NCBI RefSeq assembly: GCF_021083305.1
Contig: NZ_JAJFAY010000003.1
Span: 124,001-188,000, forward strand
Direction: 5' to 3'
DNA: 64,000 bases
Origin: Haladaptatus sp. DYF46
Lineage (GTDB): Archaea; Halobacteriota; Halobacteria; Halobacteriales; Haladaptataceae
Below are positions 52,864 to 62,580 of the stretch, piece after piece. The position numbers and the translations under genes are program-made. The number at the start of each line of letters is the position of its first letter. Position 1 is the first letter of the stretch. Under the pieces are notes generated by a model, which did not search any database, was not told where the DNA came from, and saw nothing but the letters and a program-made list of their open reading frames with translations.

Positions 52864-54740
52864 CAGAAACTATCGAATCGGACGCATCCACGGCCGGGGA
52901 ATCGGAAACGAAGAAAGCGCGTGAAGTGACCGGAACGGCCCGGTATCTGGCGATGGCCGTCGCCGTCATCGCCGGCGTCTATCACGTGTACACCGCCGGG
53001 TTCGGAACCCCCGGCGCGTTCATCAACCGACCGCTCCATCTCGCGTTCGTCACCGTCCTCGCGTTTCTCCTGTTCCCGGGGCGAAGCGGGGACACGGAGG
53101 GAGTCCCGTGGTACGACTGGCTGTTGATGGTCGTCTCGGTGCCGAGCATCCTCTATATCGCCTACGCCATCGAATTCGGAACGTTGGCGAGCCGATCAGG
53201 GGATCCCCTCACGCGGGACATCGTCTTCGGCGCGATCACCATCCTCGCCGTCCTCGAAATCACGCGCCGCGCGACCGGACTCATCCTCCCGATGATCGCC
53301 TCGTCGTTCCTCCTCTACGCCTACTACGGCCGGTACATGCCTCAGCCGATAATCCACCGCGGCTACACTGTCGAACGCATCATCTCACACAGTTACCTCA
53401 CCACGGAAGGCATCTTCGGCATTCCGCTGGGCGTGAGCGCGACGTTCGTCGTCGTGTTCATCATCCTCGGCGCGTTCCTCGAAGTGACCGGCATCGGCGA
53501 CTGGTTCATCGACCTCGCCTACGGCGCGACGGGGCGAACGACCGGCGGCCCCGCGAAGACGTCGGTGATGGCGAGTGGATTTCTCGCCAGTCTGAACGGG
53601 AGTGCGGTCGCCAACACCGCGACGACGGGTGCGTTCATCATGTCCTCGTGGACCGGAATTCCGTACGTGACCATCATCGCCGCGGCGTCGATTCCGGCAC
53701 TGCTCTACTTCCTCTCCATCGGCGCAGCGGTCCACTTCCGCGCGAAGCGGGAGGGACTCGAAGGAGTGCCCGCGGAGGACCTCCCCGACCCGTGGAAGCT
53801 GCTCAAAACCGGCTTCCATTTCCTGATTCCGCTCATCGTCCTCGTGGTCCTGCTCGTGCAAGGGAACTCCGCGATGAAAGCCGCGTTCTACGCCATCGTG
53901 CTGACCGTCATCGTCGCGATTCCGCGCGACCGGGCGACGGAGTTCGTTCGCGCTCTCGGAAACGGTGACACCGAGACGATTCGTTCGCTCGTTCACGGTG
54001 CCTGCTCCCTCGGCGTTGCCGCCATGGAGCGCGGAATGCGGATGACCATCACGGTCGCCGCGGCCTGTGCCACCGCCGGACTCGTCGTCGGGATGGTGAC
54101 GCTTACCGGTCTCGGCCTCAAGTTCAGCACGCTCATCACCAGCCTCTCGGGCGGCGTCCTCATCGTCGCGTTGATCCTCACGATGCTGACGTCCATCATC
54201 CTCGGAATGGGACTCCCGACGACGGCGGCATACGTCGTTCTCGCCGCACTTGGCGCGCCGGCCCTGAAGCAGATGGGCGTCGAACTGATCGCCGCCCACC
54301 TGTTCATCTTCTACTTCGGAATCATCTCGGCCATCACGCCACCCATCATGTTGGCGGTGTTCACCGCGAGCGGAATCGCGGAGTCACACCCGTGGAAGAC
54401 CGGACTGACCGCGCTCAACCTCGCCGCCGCCGGGTTCCTCGTCCCGTACATGTTCGTCTACGGGCCACAGCTCCTGCTCATCGGTTCGACGACGATGATC
54501 GTCATCAGTGCGACGACCGCCATCGTCGGAATCCTCGCGCTGTCCGCCGGAACACAGGGGTACTTCTACACGTCCGCGAGCTACCTCGAACGAATCGCGC
54601 TGGTCGTCGGTGCCGTGGTTCTCATCGCGCCCGGTCTGTTGACCGACCTCGCCGGGTTCGCCATCATCACCGCCGTGTTCCTCAAACAGTACGTGGTGAA
54701 CCAACCGCCGGAGATTCCGACGCCGACCGGCGTCGACTGA
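52860..54740 (+). CDS. TRAP transporter fused permease (DctQM)
   Basis: From the ATG at 52860 this 626-residue protein has about 16 membrane helices: a small DctQ-like N-terminal part fused to a DctM-like part with ASGFLASLNGSAVANTATTG and LGMGLPTTAAYVVLAALGAP. Such fusions pair with TAXI receptors to import organic acids using the Na+ gradient. It is the third gene of the operon and is convergent with an MFS gene. Confidence 0.92.
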   Translation: MTETIESDASTAGESETKKAREVTGTARYLAMAVAVIAGVYHVYTAGFGTPGAFINRPLHLAFVTVLAFLLFPGRSGDTEGVPWYDWLLMVVSVPSILYIAYAIEFGTLASRSGDPLTRDIVFGAITILAVLEITRRATGLILPMIASSFLLYAYYGRYMPQPIIHRGYTVERIISHSYLTTEGIFGIPLGVSATFVVVFIILGAFLEVTGIGDWFIDLAYGATGRTTGGPAKTSVMASGFLASLNGSAVANTATTGAFIMSSWTGIPYVTIIAAASIPALLYFLSIGAAVHFRAKREGLEGVPAEDLPDPWKLLKTGFHFLIPLIVLVVLLVQGNSAMKAAFYAIVLTVIVAIPRDRATEFVRALGNGDTETIRSLVHGACSLGVAAMERGMRMTITVAAACATAGLVVGMVTLTGLGLKFSTLITSLSGGVLIVALILTMLTSIILGMGLPTTAAYVVLAALGAPALKQMGVELIAAHLFIFYFGIISAITPPIMLAVFTASGIAESHPWKTGLTALNLAAAGFLVPYMFVYGPQLLLIGSTTMIVISATTAIVGILALSAGTQGYFYTSASYLERIALVVGAVVLIAPGLLTDLAGFAIITAVFLKQYVVNQPPEIPTPTGVD

Positions 54741-54771
54741 TCGTTTCCAAGCACGAAACCGTCTCCGAGCG

Positions 54772-55965
54772 TCAGTCGGAGACCACGATTCTCGACGACT
54801 GCGTGGTTCGAACCAGCAGCCAACTGATGCCGACGAGGAGCGCCACACCACCGCCGACGAGCAGCGTCTGTGCGTATCCGACGAACGTCGCCAGTCCGAC
54901 GAACACGGGCGGCCCGACGGTGGTCCCGAGTCGAAGCACGCTCGTTCGGATACTCATGATACTGCCCCGGAACTCGTCCGGTGCCAACTCGTTCAGCGCC
55001 GTGTCCGTTATCGGTTCGGCGAGACCCTGTCCCAATCCGAACAGCAGCAGCGCACCGGCGACCAGATACACCGAATCCGCGACGGAGACGAGGACGAGGC
55101 CGGCACCGTAACTGGTGAATCCGAGCGCGATGGACTGGAAACTCGAAACCGACCGAAGCAGTCGTTCGCCCTGCATGGCCGTCAGTCCCATCATCACCGC
55201 CGGCAATCCGAGGAGGAGCCCGATAACTCCCGAGGAGTACCCGTAGGAGTTGGCGAGGATAAAGGGGACGACGGTGAGTTGCGCCCCGTAGAGGAGGAGG
55301 AAGATGCCGAAAATGGCCGTGTAGAGCACGAGATAGGGCTTCATCGACGTCGAACCGGTCACGAACTCACGGATGCTGGTGCTCGCACCGTCACCCGTGT
55401 CGGACGGTTCTTCCAGATAGACGATTCCGGGGAGTGCGACCACGATTCCGAAGAGGAAACAGATGAACGGCGCGGTCCACGAAATCGTCGCGAGCGCCCC
55501 GCCGAGGAGCGGATACCCCGCGGCACCGACCGCGAGAATCGCGGCGTTCATCCCGATCAGGGTTCGCCGTTTTTCGCCGGTGTAGAGGTCGCCGATCAAC
55601 GTGACCGTGAGGGTCGCAATCGCGCTGCTGGCGGCGCCTTGGACCGCGCGGAGGACGAGTATCGTCTCGAAATCCGAGAACAGGACGACGCCCGCGCCAC
55701 AGAGGCCGAAGACGACGAGCGAGGGAACGAGAATCTTCTTGCGGCCGATTCGGTCGGCCAGTAACCCCATCGGAATCGTCAGAAACACGCCGGGGAGAGT
55801 GAACGCCGAGAGCAACAGACTGGCTTGCGCTTCGGAGATGTTCCACGCGTCTTGGACGGCGGGAAGTGCGGGACTGATGAGCGAGACGCCCATCACGGCG
55901 ACGAGCGTGCTCGCAAAGATGATGGTCGTTACCGGGGATTCGCGGAGGAGTTGGGACCGTTTCAT
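54772..55965 (-). CDS. MFS transporter
   Basis: This 397-residue protein has 12 membrane helices and the multidrug-type motif GLLADRIGRKKILVPSLVVFG after helix 2, with PALPAVQDAWNISEAQASLLLS in the first loop. It would export or import small molecules by proton exchange. It is convergent with the TRAP permease. No regulator is adjacent. Confidence 0.88.
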   Translation of the reverse strand: MKRSQLLRESPVTTIIFASTLVAVMGVSLISPALPAVQDAWNISEAQASLLLSAFTLPGVFLTIPMGLLADRIGRKKILVPSLVVFGLCGAGVVLFSDFETILVLRAVQGAASSAIATLTVTLIGDLYTGEKRRTLIGMNAAILAVGAAGYPLLGGALATISWTAPFICFLFGIVVALPGIVYLEEPSDTGDGASTSIREFVTGSTSMKPYLVLYTAIFGIFLLLYGAQLTVVPFILANSYGYSSGVIGLLLGLPAVMMGLTAMQGERLLRSVSSFQSIALGFTSYGAGLVLVSVADSVYLVAGALLLFGLGQGLAEPITDTALNELAPDEFRGSIMSIRTSVLRLGTTVGPPVFVGLATFVGYAQTLLVGGGVALLVGISWLLVRTTQSSRIVVSD

Positions 55966-56043
55966 TCGGGACTTGATGAACGATTTGCGACGGAGCGCGG
56001 AGAGGGTTTGGATTTCGGCAATCGCGGCGGGAGTCGAATCCCG

Positions 56044-56301
56044 TCATTCGACCCAGCGGGTCACGACCCGAACGACGACGTAGGGGCCGACGATTGGAAG
56101 CGTAACGACCGCTGTGAACGCCGCGACTATCGCTGCGAGGGTGGGTGCAGCACTCAATATGAGTGCGTACACCGCGATGACGGGGAGTCCGAGCACCGCC
56201 ACGACGGCCACGTTTATCGTGTCGCTTCGGACGGGTGGTGGCCGGGTGGTCGTCTGCTGTGTTCGTTCGTGTGGCGAGCGTCTCGTGAGCAACTGTTTCA
56301 T
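56044..56301 (-). CDS. Two-helix membrane protein (85 aa)
   Basis: MKQLLTRRSPHERTQQTTTR opens an 85-residue protein with hydrophobic helices at about 30-50 and 53-75 and a short charged tail. Codon use fits the region. No family is recognised; it follows the MFS gene in the same orientation, 78 bases upstream of it. Confidence 0.55.
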   Translation of the reverse strand: MKQLLTRRSPHERTQQTTTRPPPVRSDTINVAVVAVLGLPVIAVYALILSAAPTLAAIVAAFTAVVTLPIVGPYVVVRVVTRWVE

Positions 56302-56882
56302 GGATGTATACCTGTATTCAAGTCGGTAGGCGTGCGATTCGACGGGTGTATTTCCGCCGACGATGTCTCTGCTGGAACATCGGGATTCGGCACCGACGGC
56401 GACGCCGCTACCGATAGTACGGTGCGGCGTCGTCCCGGTGGAAAGGCGGTGTTTGCGGACCGATTTTCGGAGGAGCGAACGTCCTCATCGCCGCCGCTTT
56501 CGGGGGCACCGACGGCGAGTCGGTCGGCAACCGAGTCGGGAGATGGGGTTCACTTCATCGCCCGACTCCCGCGCTCGGCCGTGGTCGAGCGGAATGCGAA
56601 AATTTTCCGGTCATGGTTGTCGTGATTGCAGGGGGATACGACATCGGTGTCGTCGCTTCGGTCGGTCGCGTTATGCTCGTGTGACGGAGATGATCACGTC
56701 AGCGGAAGTATCATGGGGTGACATCCTCGCGTATTATCCCTCCACCGGATGGCAGTATAAAACCATGTTGAATGTTGGTAGCTAGTCGCACGAGAGGGAA
56801 ACCACGCATTATCGCCTTGATGAGCGCCTGTCGCAGGGGATTGAAAGTGGTCGGCGAAACGACTGTCCGCAATCCGTTCTCC
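56302..56882. other. 580-base gap, no assured gene
   Basis: A plus-strand frame from about GTG 56326 to TGA 56625 has some protein character (VRFDGCISADDVSAGTSGFG, ending HFIARLPRSAVVERNAKIF) and might be a 100-residue gene or a fragment, but no domain is seen. The rest is non-coding. Confidence 0.35.
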
Positions 56883-57182
56883 TTACTCCGCCGAGTCGTG
56901 TATCGAACGGTCCTTCGAGGGGATACGTATCTGGGTCAGATAGTAGATTCCGACGAGGAAGCACCCCTGCCCCAAAAACGAGAGGAAGAGTAGTCCGAGC
57001 GGAACGTGATACGTTCCCAGCAGCCGAACGACGACTAAACCGACGAACACACCGCCGATCAGAAACCACGAGAGCATTTTCAGACTCTGTTCCAATAGGA
57101 GAAGGTCAGCCAGACGAGTATCCGCTGTTCGGACGAGCGAGTCCTCCCAGACTTCCTGATCGGCACCTTCGATGGACATCGA
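56883..57182 (-). CDS. Small two-helix membrane protein (99 aa)
   Basis: From the ATG at 57182 (MSIEGADQEVWEDSLVRTAD) this protein has an acidic N-terminal half and two membrane helices near 38-58 and 63-83, then a charged tail. An in-frame GTG at 57203 is a possible alternative. Family unknown. Confidence 0.6.
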   Translation of the reverse strand, partial: SMSIEGADQEVWEDSLVRTADTRLADLLLLEQSLKMLSWFLIGGVFVGLVVVRLLGTYHVPLGLLFLSFLGQGCFLVGIYYLTQIRIPSKDRSIHDSAE

Positions 57183-57315
57183 CACCTTGCTAAAAGATAG
57201 CACGCGATATCAATACCTGTGATTGTGCAGTTGACAGTAAGTTAGTATACGGAACCCAACGCGGGTAGGTCGGAGTTGATCGACCGACCGACGAAGTCGG
57301 GCACTCGACCGGGGT

Positions 57316-60300
57316 TCAATCGAGCGTGCCGAACGCTTCGACCAGTTCGCCGTTCACGTACCGACGCTGCGTGAACCCGAGCGCGTTCGTGAGGACTGTG
57401 TGACCCAGGAACGTCGTGGTGTACTCCAACATTCCGAACGGGTGTACCGCGCGTTGGTAAGCGGGTGGTATCATTCCCCCGAGAACGTGAATACCGGTGC
57501 CGTCATCGCGGCCGATGGACCCCGCCGTCACGAGACGCCGCTGGCCGTCGGTAATCCCGGCGACCGTTCCACCGGCGTTCTCGAAGGCCGTCGGCACGAC
57601 CCCTGTTGCGGGTGCATTCGCTATCGGATAGCCGAGCGGGGGGACGTTGTACAGTTCGCGTTGGACGTTCCGCGTTCCCGTCAACAGCGGGTGGTCGTCG
57701 TTCCGCGCGTCGAAGTGCGGAATCGAGCTTTCGAACGTGATAACGTCGTCCGCCGTAATCCCGGCGGCCAAGTCGTTGTCGAGCGCTCCGAGGTGGGCGA
57801 CGCCGGCATCGGTGAGAACGAGATTCCCCCCGTTCGAGACGAACCGGTCGAGTTCGGCGACGTACGCGTCGTCGTCGGTACCCTCCGCGTGGGAGACGAC
57901 GAGGTTTTCCACGGCGAGTTTGTGACTTCGGCCGCGAAACAGCGCGCCGTCTTTGATGTCTTCGACGGTCAACCCCGTCATCGCGCACGTGTGATTGCCG
58001 TTGCCGTGCCATCTCCCGCCGTGACCGTGTCTCCCTCGCCTTCCGCGTCCGTCTCCGTCCCGGTGACCGCGGTGTGGGTGTTCCCCGTGGCGATCGCGTC
58101 CATCCCCGCGCTCGTCGTGATCACGTCCTCCCCAATGACCGTCACGTCCGTCAGGGCCGTGGTGTCCGTGGCCCCCTCGGTGACCGTGGTGATCGCCCCA
58201 TCCACCGTGTCCCCACCCCTTTTTTCCATCCATGTACGCCGCGTAATCGCGGAAGTATGCGAGCGGCGAGACGCTGTAGCTCCGCTGTTCGTAGCCGAAG
58301 ACCGACTCCGGGTCGGGGGAGGTCACGTCGTCTTCGGTACCGCCGACGACCGCTCGATTGACGGTCGCCCGTTTCTTCCGTTCGCCGCCGAGCGTTTTCA
58401 CTTCGACCGTCCACTCGCCCGAAGACGGCGATGGAACCGACCATTCGACCGTCCGCCGTGGGCGTTCGCCATCGGATTCGTGTGAGTGCACGACCTTCCC
58501 GTTCGCGTCGCGGAGTTTCGTGCGGACGGGACCGCTCGGTGAATCGACCGCGACCGAGAGTGCGTGCGCCCCGTCCGGAACGGAAACGCTGGATGCGGTC
58601 CACTCCTTGCCGACCTCGACGGATTCGCTGGCCGTCGTCGTATCGGTCGCTTCGAACGAGAGCGCGCTCGAACGGCGCGTGAGGGAATCGGTTTCGACGT
58701 ACGCAGTGGTCGCCTCTCCGGTCTGGATGTCGGCCGTCACCTCGGTCGCCGCGTGTTCGGTGACGGTTCGAATCGCCTCCTGGAAGCCGCGCACCTGCAG
58801 GTCGACCAACCACGGGCGAAACACCATTCGGTCGAACACGCGATTGTCCCAGCCCATCTCGTGAGCCATCATGGAGACGCCGAGGCCGCCCTGTTCCTCC
58901 GGGTGGCTCATCCAACTGATGAGCGTCCCCGAGGTCGTGTACTGAATCGTGTCGAAGATGGTACCATATTCGTAGGCTGCTTCCGGTACAGGGGTATCGT
59001 ACCGGTCTACGTCCTCCGGAGGGACGTCGTACCCGTCTATCAGGTACTCCCTGTTCAGCGCCTCGAACCGGTCGCGGCGATCGTCGAGGTCGGTGCCGAT
59101 TTCGTCTTCGACCCGACTGTTCGTCCGTCGGTTGAGTTCGTAGATGTCGTGGAGTTCGCCGTGATCGTACTGGTCGTTCACGATGAGCCCCTCGATGAAG
59201 TTCGACGACCAGAACATGCCGTGGAGGTCCGACCCGTAGTTGAGGTTGTCGTAGCCGCGAAGCGCTTCGACGATGTCGAGCGAGTCGGGCACTATCTCCT
59301 CGTAGTCCTTCGGCGACGTCGGAACGTCCTCGTCGACGCCGGGGTCGTCGTTCCGCAGGTCGCGTCCATCGGGCTCGGCGGGATAATACGACGGGTTGAT
59401 CCAACCGACGGTCGGATACCCGCGGTTCGGGTCGACACCGGTCCCCGTCACCCGTTTGAAGGAGTTGTTTTCCGGTTCGGAGTCGCCCACCGGGTCGTCG
59501 TTGACGCGATACTCCTGCCGACGCGCGGAGAACCCGTCGGGGTTCGTGTACGCGAACAGCAACACGACGTCGTCCAACATGGCCTCCACCGTCGGCTCGT
59601 TTCCTTCGAGCAATCGCTCGATGAATCGGGAACCGGCCTCCGCTCCGGACCGCTCGTCGCCGTGGATGCTCAGCGAGAAGAAAACCTTCTCCTTCTCCCG
59701 AAACGCCCGCTCGTGGTCGATGTCGTTCGTCACCTCGACCACCCACAGTTCCTGCGGGTCGGACGCCGTCTCCTCGAAGAGGTTCTCGTGTCCCGGACTC
59801 CGCCCCCACGACCGGACGCGAACTCGGTCGTCGTACTCGTCCGCGAGGTGGTGAACCCCGTCGACCATCTGTTCGTAGTCAATGTAATCAACGCTGTCGT
59901 CGACGGACGGGAAGACGCCGTTCGCGTAGTCGCCGAGTCGCCAGAACGGGTTCGACCCCGGCGAGTACTTCAGCGTCTCGACGGCGTCGAGTTCGGCCAC
60001 GTCTCTCGCTTCATCCGGCGTCAATCGGAGCCACGCCGCGGTTTCCGGGTTCGTCGTCGTCCGGAAGTAGTCGTCCGAGTAGGGTTCGAGCGCTTCGAAC
60101 GCCGGTCGGTCGAGGACGACCAACGTCGGAATTTCGTATCCCTCCTCGACGTGGTCGCGGACGAAATCGTAGAGTTCGGTCGTCGCTGACGACGTGGAAT
60201 CGGCGGCGACGCCTTTCGAGAGCGACACCGCACCGGCCGTCGCGGCGGACAGTCGAACGAACTGCCGTCGCGAAATCGGGATGTCTTTCGAACGGTCCAA

Positions 60301-60354
60301 CTCAGTTGCGTGAGTACGTGTCGTGCACTTGATAACACGGCACGGAAGTGCCAC
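57316..60354 (-). CDS. Secreted M14 zinc carboxypeptidase with a His/Gly/Asp-rich insert
   Basis: This 1012-residue protein (GTG start; a TTATTAATA box about 30 bases upstream supports a leaderless mRNA) carries a Tat signal (SRRQFVRLSAATAGAVSLS, residues 28-46). The M14 catalytic domain spans about 155-530: HGDE (231-234) gives the first zinc His and Glu, His378 in SDLHGMFW the third ligand, and HEMGWDN near 499 is a candidate general-base region. A beta-rich domain follows (about 545-690), then a stretch at 711-788 made almost wholly of Gly, His, Asp and Arg, and a C-terminal Rossmann-like domain (about 800-1012). Export, metal capture by the His-rich insert and peptide trimming are inferred. 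Confidence 0.88.
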   Translation of the reverse strand: MALPCRVIKCTTRTHATELDRSKDIPISRRQFVRLSAATAGAVSLSKGVAADSTSSATTELYDFVRDHVEEGYEIPTLVVLDRPAFEALEPYSDDYFRTTTNPETAAWLRLTPDEARDVAELDAVETLKYSPGSNPFWRLGDYANGVFPSVDDSVDYIDYEQMVDGVHHLADEYDDRVRVRSWGRSPGHENLFEETASDPQELWVVEVTNDIDHERAFREKEKVFFSLSIHGDERSGAEAGSRFIERLLEGNEPTVEAMLDDVVLLFAYTNPDGFSARRQEYRVNDDPVGDSEPENNSFKRVTGTGVDPNRGYPTVGWINPSYYPAEPDGRDLRNDDPGVDEDVPTSPKDYEEIVPDSLDIVEALRGYDNLNYGSDLHGMFWSSNFIEGLIVNDQYDHGELHDIYELNRRTNSRVEDEIGTDLDDRRDRFEALNREYLIDGYDVPPEDVDRYDTPVPEAAYEYGTIFDTIQYTTSGTLISWMSHPEEQGGLGVSMMAHEMGWDNRVFDRMVFRPWLVDLQVRGFQEAIRTVTEHAATEVTADIQTGEATTAYVETDSLTRRSSALSFEATDTTTASESVEVGKEWTASSVSVPDGAHALSVAVDSPSGPVRTKLRDANGKVVHSHESDGERPRRTVEWSVPSPSSGEWTVEVKTLGGERKKRATVNRAVVGGTEDDVTSPDPESVFGYEQRSYSVSPLAYFRDYAAYMDGKKGWGHGGWGDHHGHRGGHGHHGPDGRDGHWGGRDHDERGDGRDRHGEHPHRGHRDGDGRGRRGRHGHGGRWHGNGNHTCAMTGLTVEDIKDGALFRGRSHKLAVENLVVSHAEGTDDDAYVAELDRFVSNGGNLVLTDAGVAHLGALDNDLAAGITADDVITFESSIPHFDARNDDHPLLTGTRNVQRELYNVPPLGYPIANAPATGVVPTAFENAGGTVAGITDGQRRLVTAGSIGRDDGTGIHVLGGMIPPAYQRAVHPFGMLEYTTTFLGHTVLTNALGFTQRRYVNGELVEAFGTLD
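57991..58224 (-). repeat. Codons for a 78-residue Gly/His/Asp/Arg-rich insert in the M14 protein
   Basis: Residues 711-788 hold about 20 His within a Gly/Asp/Arg background (for example GHRGGHGHHGPDGRDGHWGG), with no hydrophobic residues. The DNA is a degenerate run of G-G-N, C-A-Y and G-A-Y codons with no exact unit. Such runs bind Zn or Ni ions in other proteins. Confidence 0.85.
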
Positions 60355-60440
60355 CGTACGTTACTTACTTTCAGTATTAATAATTATCTAATATTAGTAC
60401 AATTACCTAAAAAATATCGTTCATGTCGGTCGATGGCCGA

Positions 60441-62294
60441 CTACCCCGAGCCGTCGTATACAGCACCGTTCCGTCGCCCGTCCGCCGCGCCCCGGTATTT
60501 CCCGGAATCGAGCACGCGAATCGCCTGCACGTTGCCGAGTTGCGTGGGGTCGTCGTTCAACGCGTGACCGCGGGCGCGTAGCTTCTGCCGAACGTTTTCG
60601 GGAACGCCGTCTTCCCAGTACACTGCCGGGTCGACGTCGTCATAGAGACGCGGTGCATCTATCGCCGACTGAAGGCTCATTCCGTACTCGACGACGTTAA
60701 GCAGAACCTGTGCGACGGTCGTGATGATGGTCTTGCCACCGGGTGAGCCGACCGTCATGTACGGGTCGCCGTCGCGGAAGACGATGGTCGGACTCGTGCT
60801 GCTCAGCGGTCGCTTGTTCGGCTGTACTTGATTCGGACCACCGGGGATCGCATCGAAGTCGGTGAGTTCGTTGTTCAGCATAAATCCGTAGCCGGGCACC
60901 ATCATCTTCGTCCCGAAGAACTGCTCGATGGTGCTGGTCCACGAGACCAGGTTTCCGTCGCTGTCCGCGACCGTAAAGTGCGTCGTCTGCCCCCTGTCGG
61001 AGCGGAGGTCAGTCGCGGGGCGCTCGCTCGTCCCGGAATCCCCGAGCGGACTGACCCGATAGGGGTTTCCCGGTTGGAACGACCACGGGTCGCCGGGCGA
61101 GCGCTCCGGTCCAGCCTCGTCGAAGGAGATGAGTCGGCGTCGTCGCTTCACGTACTCCTCGTCGAGAAGCCCTTGCCACGGGGCGTCGACGAACAGTTTG
61201 TCGCCCATGTACGCTCCGCGATCCGCGTAGGCGAGATGAAACGCCTCGATGAGCGCGTGATAGCGCTCGAAGGACCGCGAATCGTACTGCCCGAGGTCGA
61301 AGGGTTCGACGAGTTTCAGAATCTGGCCGATGGTCAACCCGCCGGAACTCGGCAGGGACATCGTCCGAACCGTCACGTCCCCGAACTCCACGTGCTCGGG
61401 GTGGTCCATCGTCACGTTGTACCCCGCGAGGTCGTCGACGGTCATACTGCCGCCGCTTTCCTGCACCGTTTCTGCGGTCGCCTCCGCGATTTCGCCCTTA
61501 TAGAACGCGCCGATGCCGTCGTCGCGGATGAGACGGAACGTCTTCGCCAAATCCGGTTGCACGAGCGGATCTCCCTCCTGAAGCGGCTCGCCGTTCGGAG
61601 CGAACACCGAACGCGCGGCGTCGTTGAACAGGTCCACGTTGTTGGCGATGGATTCCGCGAGCGGGGCGTCGACCGTCACCCGAGGACAGGTGTTGGACGC
61701 GAGCGAAATCGCGGGGTCGATGAGTTCCGCCAGCGATTTCGAACCGAACCGCTTGAGCGCGACGTCGCAGGCGCGGAGCGTTCCGGGGACGCCGACCGCC
61801 TGTCCGCTGGTGTGTCGTTTCTCGAACGGAATCGGCTCCCCGTCGTCGTCGAGGAACATCTCGGGCGTGGCACCGAGCGGCGCTCTTTCGCGGTTGTCGA
61901 CCGCGTACACGACGTCCTCGTCGGCCGAGTAAACGAGCATGAAGCCGCCGCCACCGATTCCGGAACTGTGCGGTTGGACGGCGTTGAGCGCGAACTGCGT
62001 CGCAACCGCGGCATCGACCGCGTTGCCGTCGTTGGCGAGGACGTCCGCACCGACCCGCGTCGCTTGCGGATGAACCGTCGCGACCATTTCGTCGCCGGTA
62101 GCCGTTGCGACGTTCCCCGACCCTTGCTTCACGCGACTCCCGTCGTCGGACGCCTCGCCGGCGCTCACGGAGGCGACGCTCGCGCCGACGGTCGCCATCG
62201 ACCCTTTCAGGAACGTTCGCCGTTTGGTACTTCCGCCCTCTCCAGTCGGTGTCGTATCGGAGCGTCCCCGCTCCGCATCGTTTTCTCCATCCAT
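60441..62294 (-). CDS. ggt: Gamma-glutamyltransferase (Tat-exported)
   Basis: This 617-residue protein has a twin-arginine signal (KRRTFLKGSMATVGASVASV, 24-43) and the gamma-glutamyltransferase domain. RGQTTHFTVADSDG carries the autoprocessing nucleophile Thr437 after Gln436, and NNELTDFDAIPGG plus GSPGGKTI are further conserved blocks. It would be made as one chain, exported folded, cut before Thr437, and used to split gamma-glutamyl peptides such as glutathione or gamma-glutamylcysteine outside the cell. It ends 87 bases before the M14 gene in the same orientation. Confidence 0.93.
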   Translation of the reverse strand: MDGENDAERGRSDTTPTGEGGSTKRRTFLKGSMATVGASVASVSAGEASDDGSRVKQGSGNVATATGDEMVATVHPQATRVGADVLANDGNAVDAAVATQFALNAVQPHSSGIGGGGFMLVYSADEDVVYAVDNRERAPLGATPEMFLDDDGEPIPFEKRHTSGQAVGVPGTLRACDVALKRFGSKSLAELIDPAISLASNTCPRVTVDAPLAESIANNVDLFNDAARSVFAPNGEPLQEGDPLVQPDLAKTFRLIRDDGIGAFYKGEIAEATAETVQESGGSMTVDDLAGYNVTMDHPEHVEFGDVTVRTMSLPSSGGLTIGQILKLVEPFDLGQYDSRSFERYHALIEAFHLAYADRGAYMGDKLFVDAPWQGLLDEEYVKRRRRLISFDEAGPERSPGDPWSFQPGNPYRVSPLGDSGTSERPATDLRSDRGQTTHFTVADSDGNLVSWTSTIEQFFGTKMMVPGYGFMLNNELTDFDAIPGGPNQVQPNKRPLSSTSPTIVFRDGDPYMTVGSPGGKTIITTVAQVLLNVVEYGMSLQSAIDAPRLYDDVDPAVYWEDGVPENVRQKLRARGHALNDDPTQLGNVQAIRVLDSGKYRGAADGRRNGAVYDGSG

Positions 62295-62580
62295 CCAATC
62301 GCTATATGGATTTGAGTCAGATAAGTATATTTTATTAATTTAGATACTAAGAATTGAAGGTTAGAATGATGATTTAATATTTGGTTCGAGAACGGCCAAC
62401 CCAATGTTAAACGTCTCCCACTTCCGTCGCGAAGGGTCGTGGTAGGCACTGTCTCTTCGCTGTTCGGGGAAGTAACTAATGAGTAGGAGCATTGAAATTA
62501 TTATATTTAAAATCGCCATTATTATATTATGTACTATTATTTAGAATAATTATATGTATTGATACAACCTTCACGAATAT
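62295..62580. other. AT-rich divergent promoter region
   Basis: This 286-base gap separates ggt (minus) and the PhoX-like gene (plus). It is very AT-rich from 62330 to 62390 and 62490 to 62580; AATTATATGTATTG near 62547-62560 is a plausible TATA element for the plus-strand gene. No gene is seen. Confidence 0.45.

Noticed and set aside
58564..60189. Long plus-strand frame opposite the M14 carboxypeptidase
   Set aside because: It is antisense to a gene with clear catalytic motifs, has Arg/Val-rich shadow composition and no recognisable domain.
60828..62315. Plus-strand frame opposite gamma-glutamyltransferase
   Set aside because: It has shadow composition and the opposite strand has the complete nucleophile and signal motifs.
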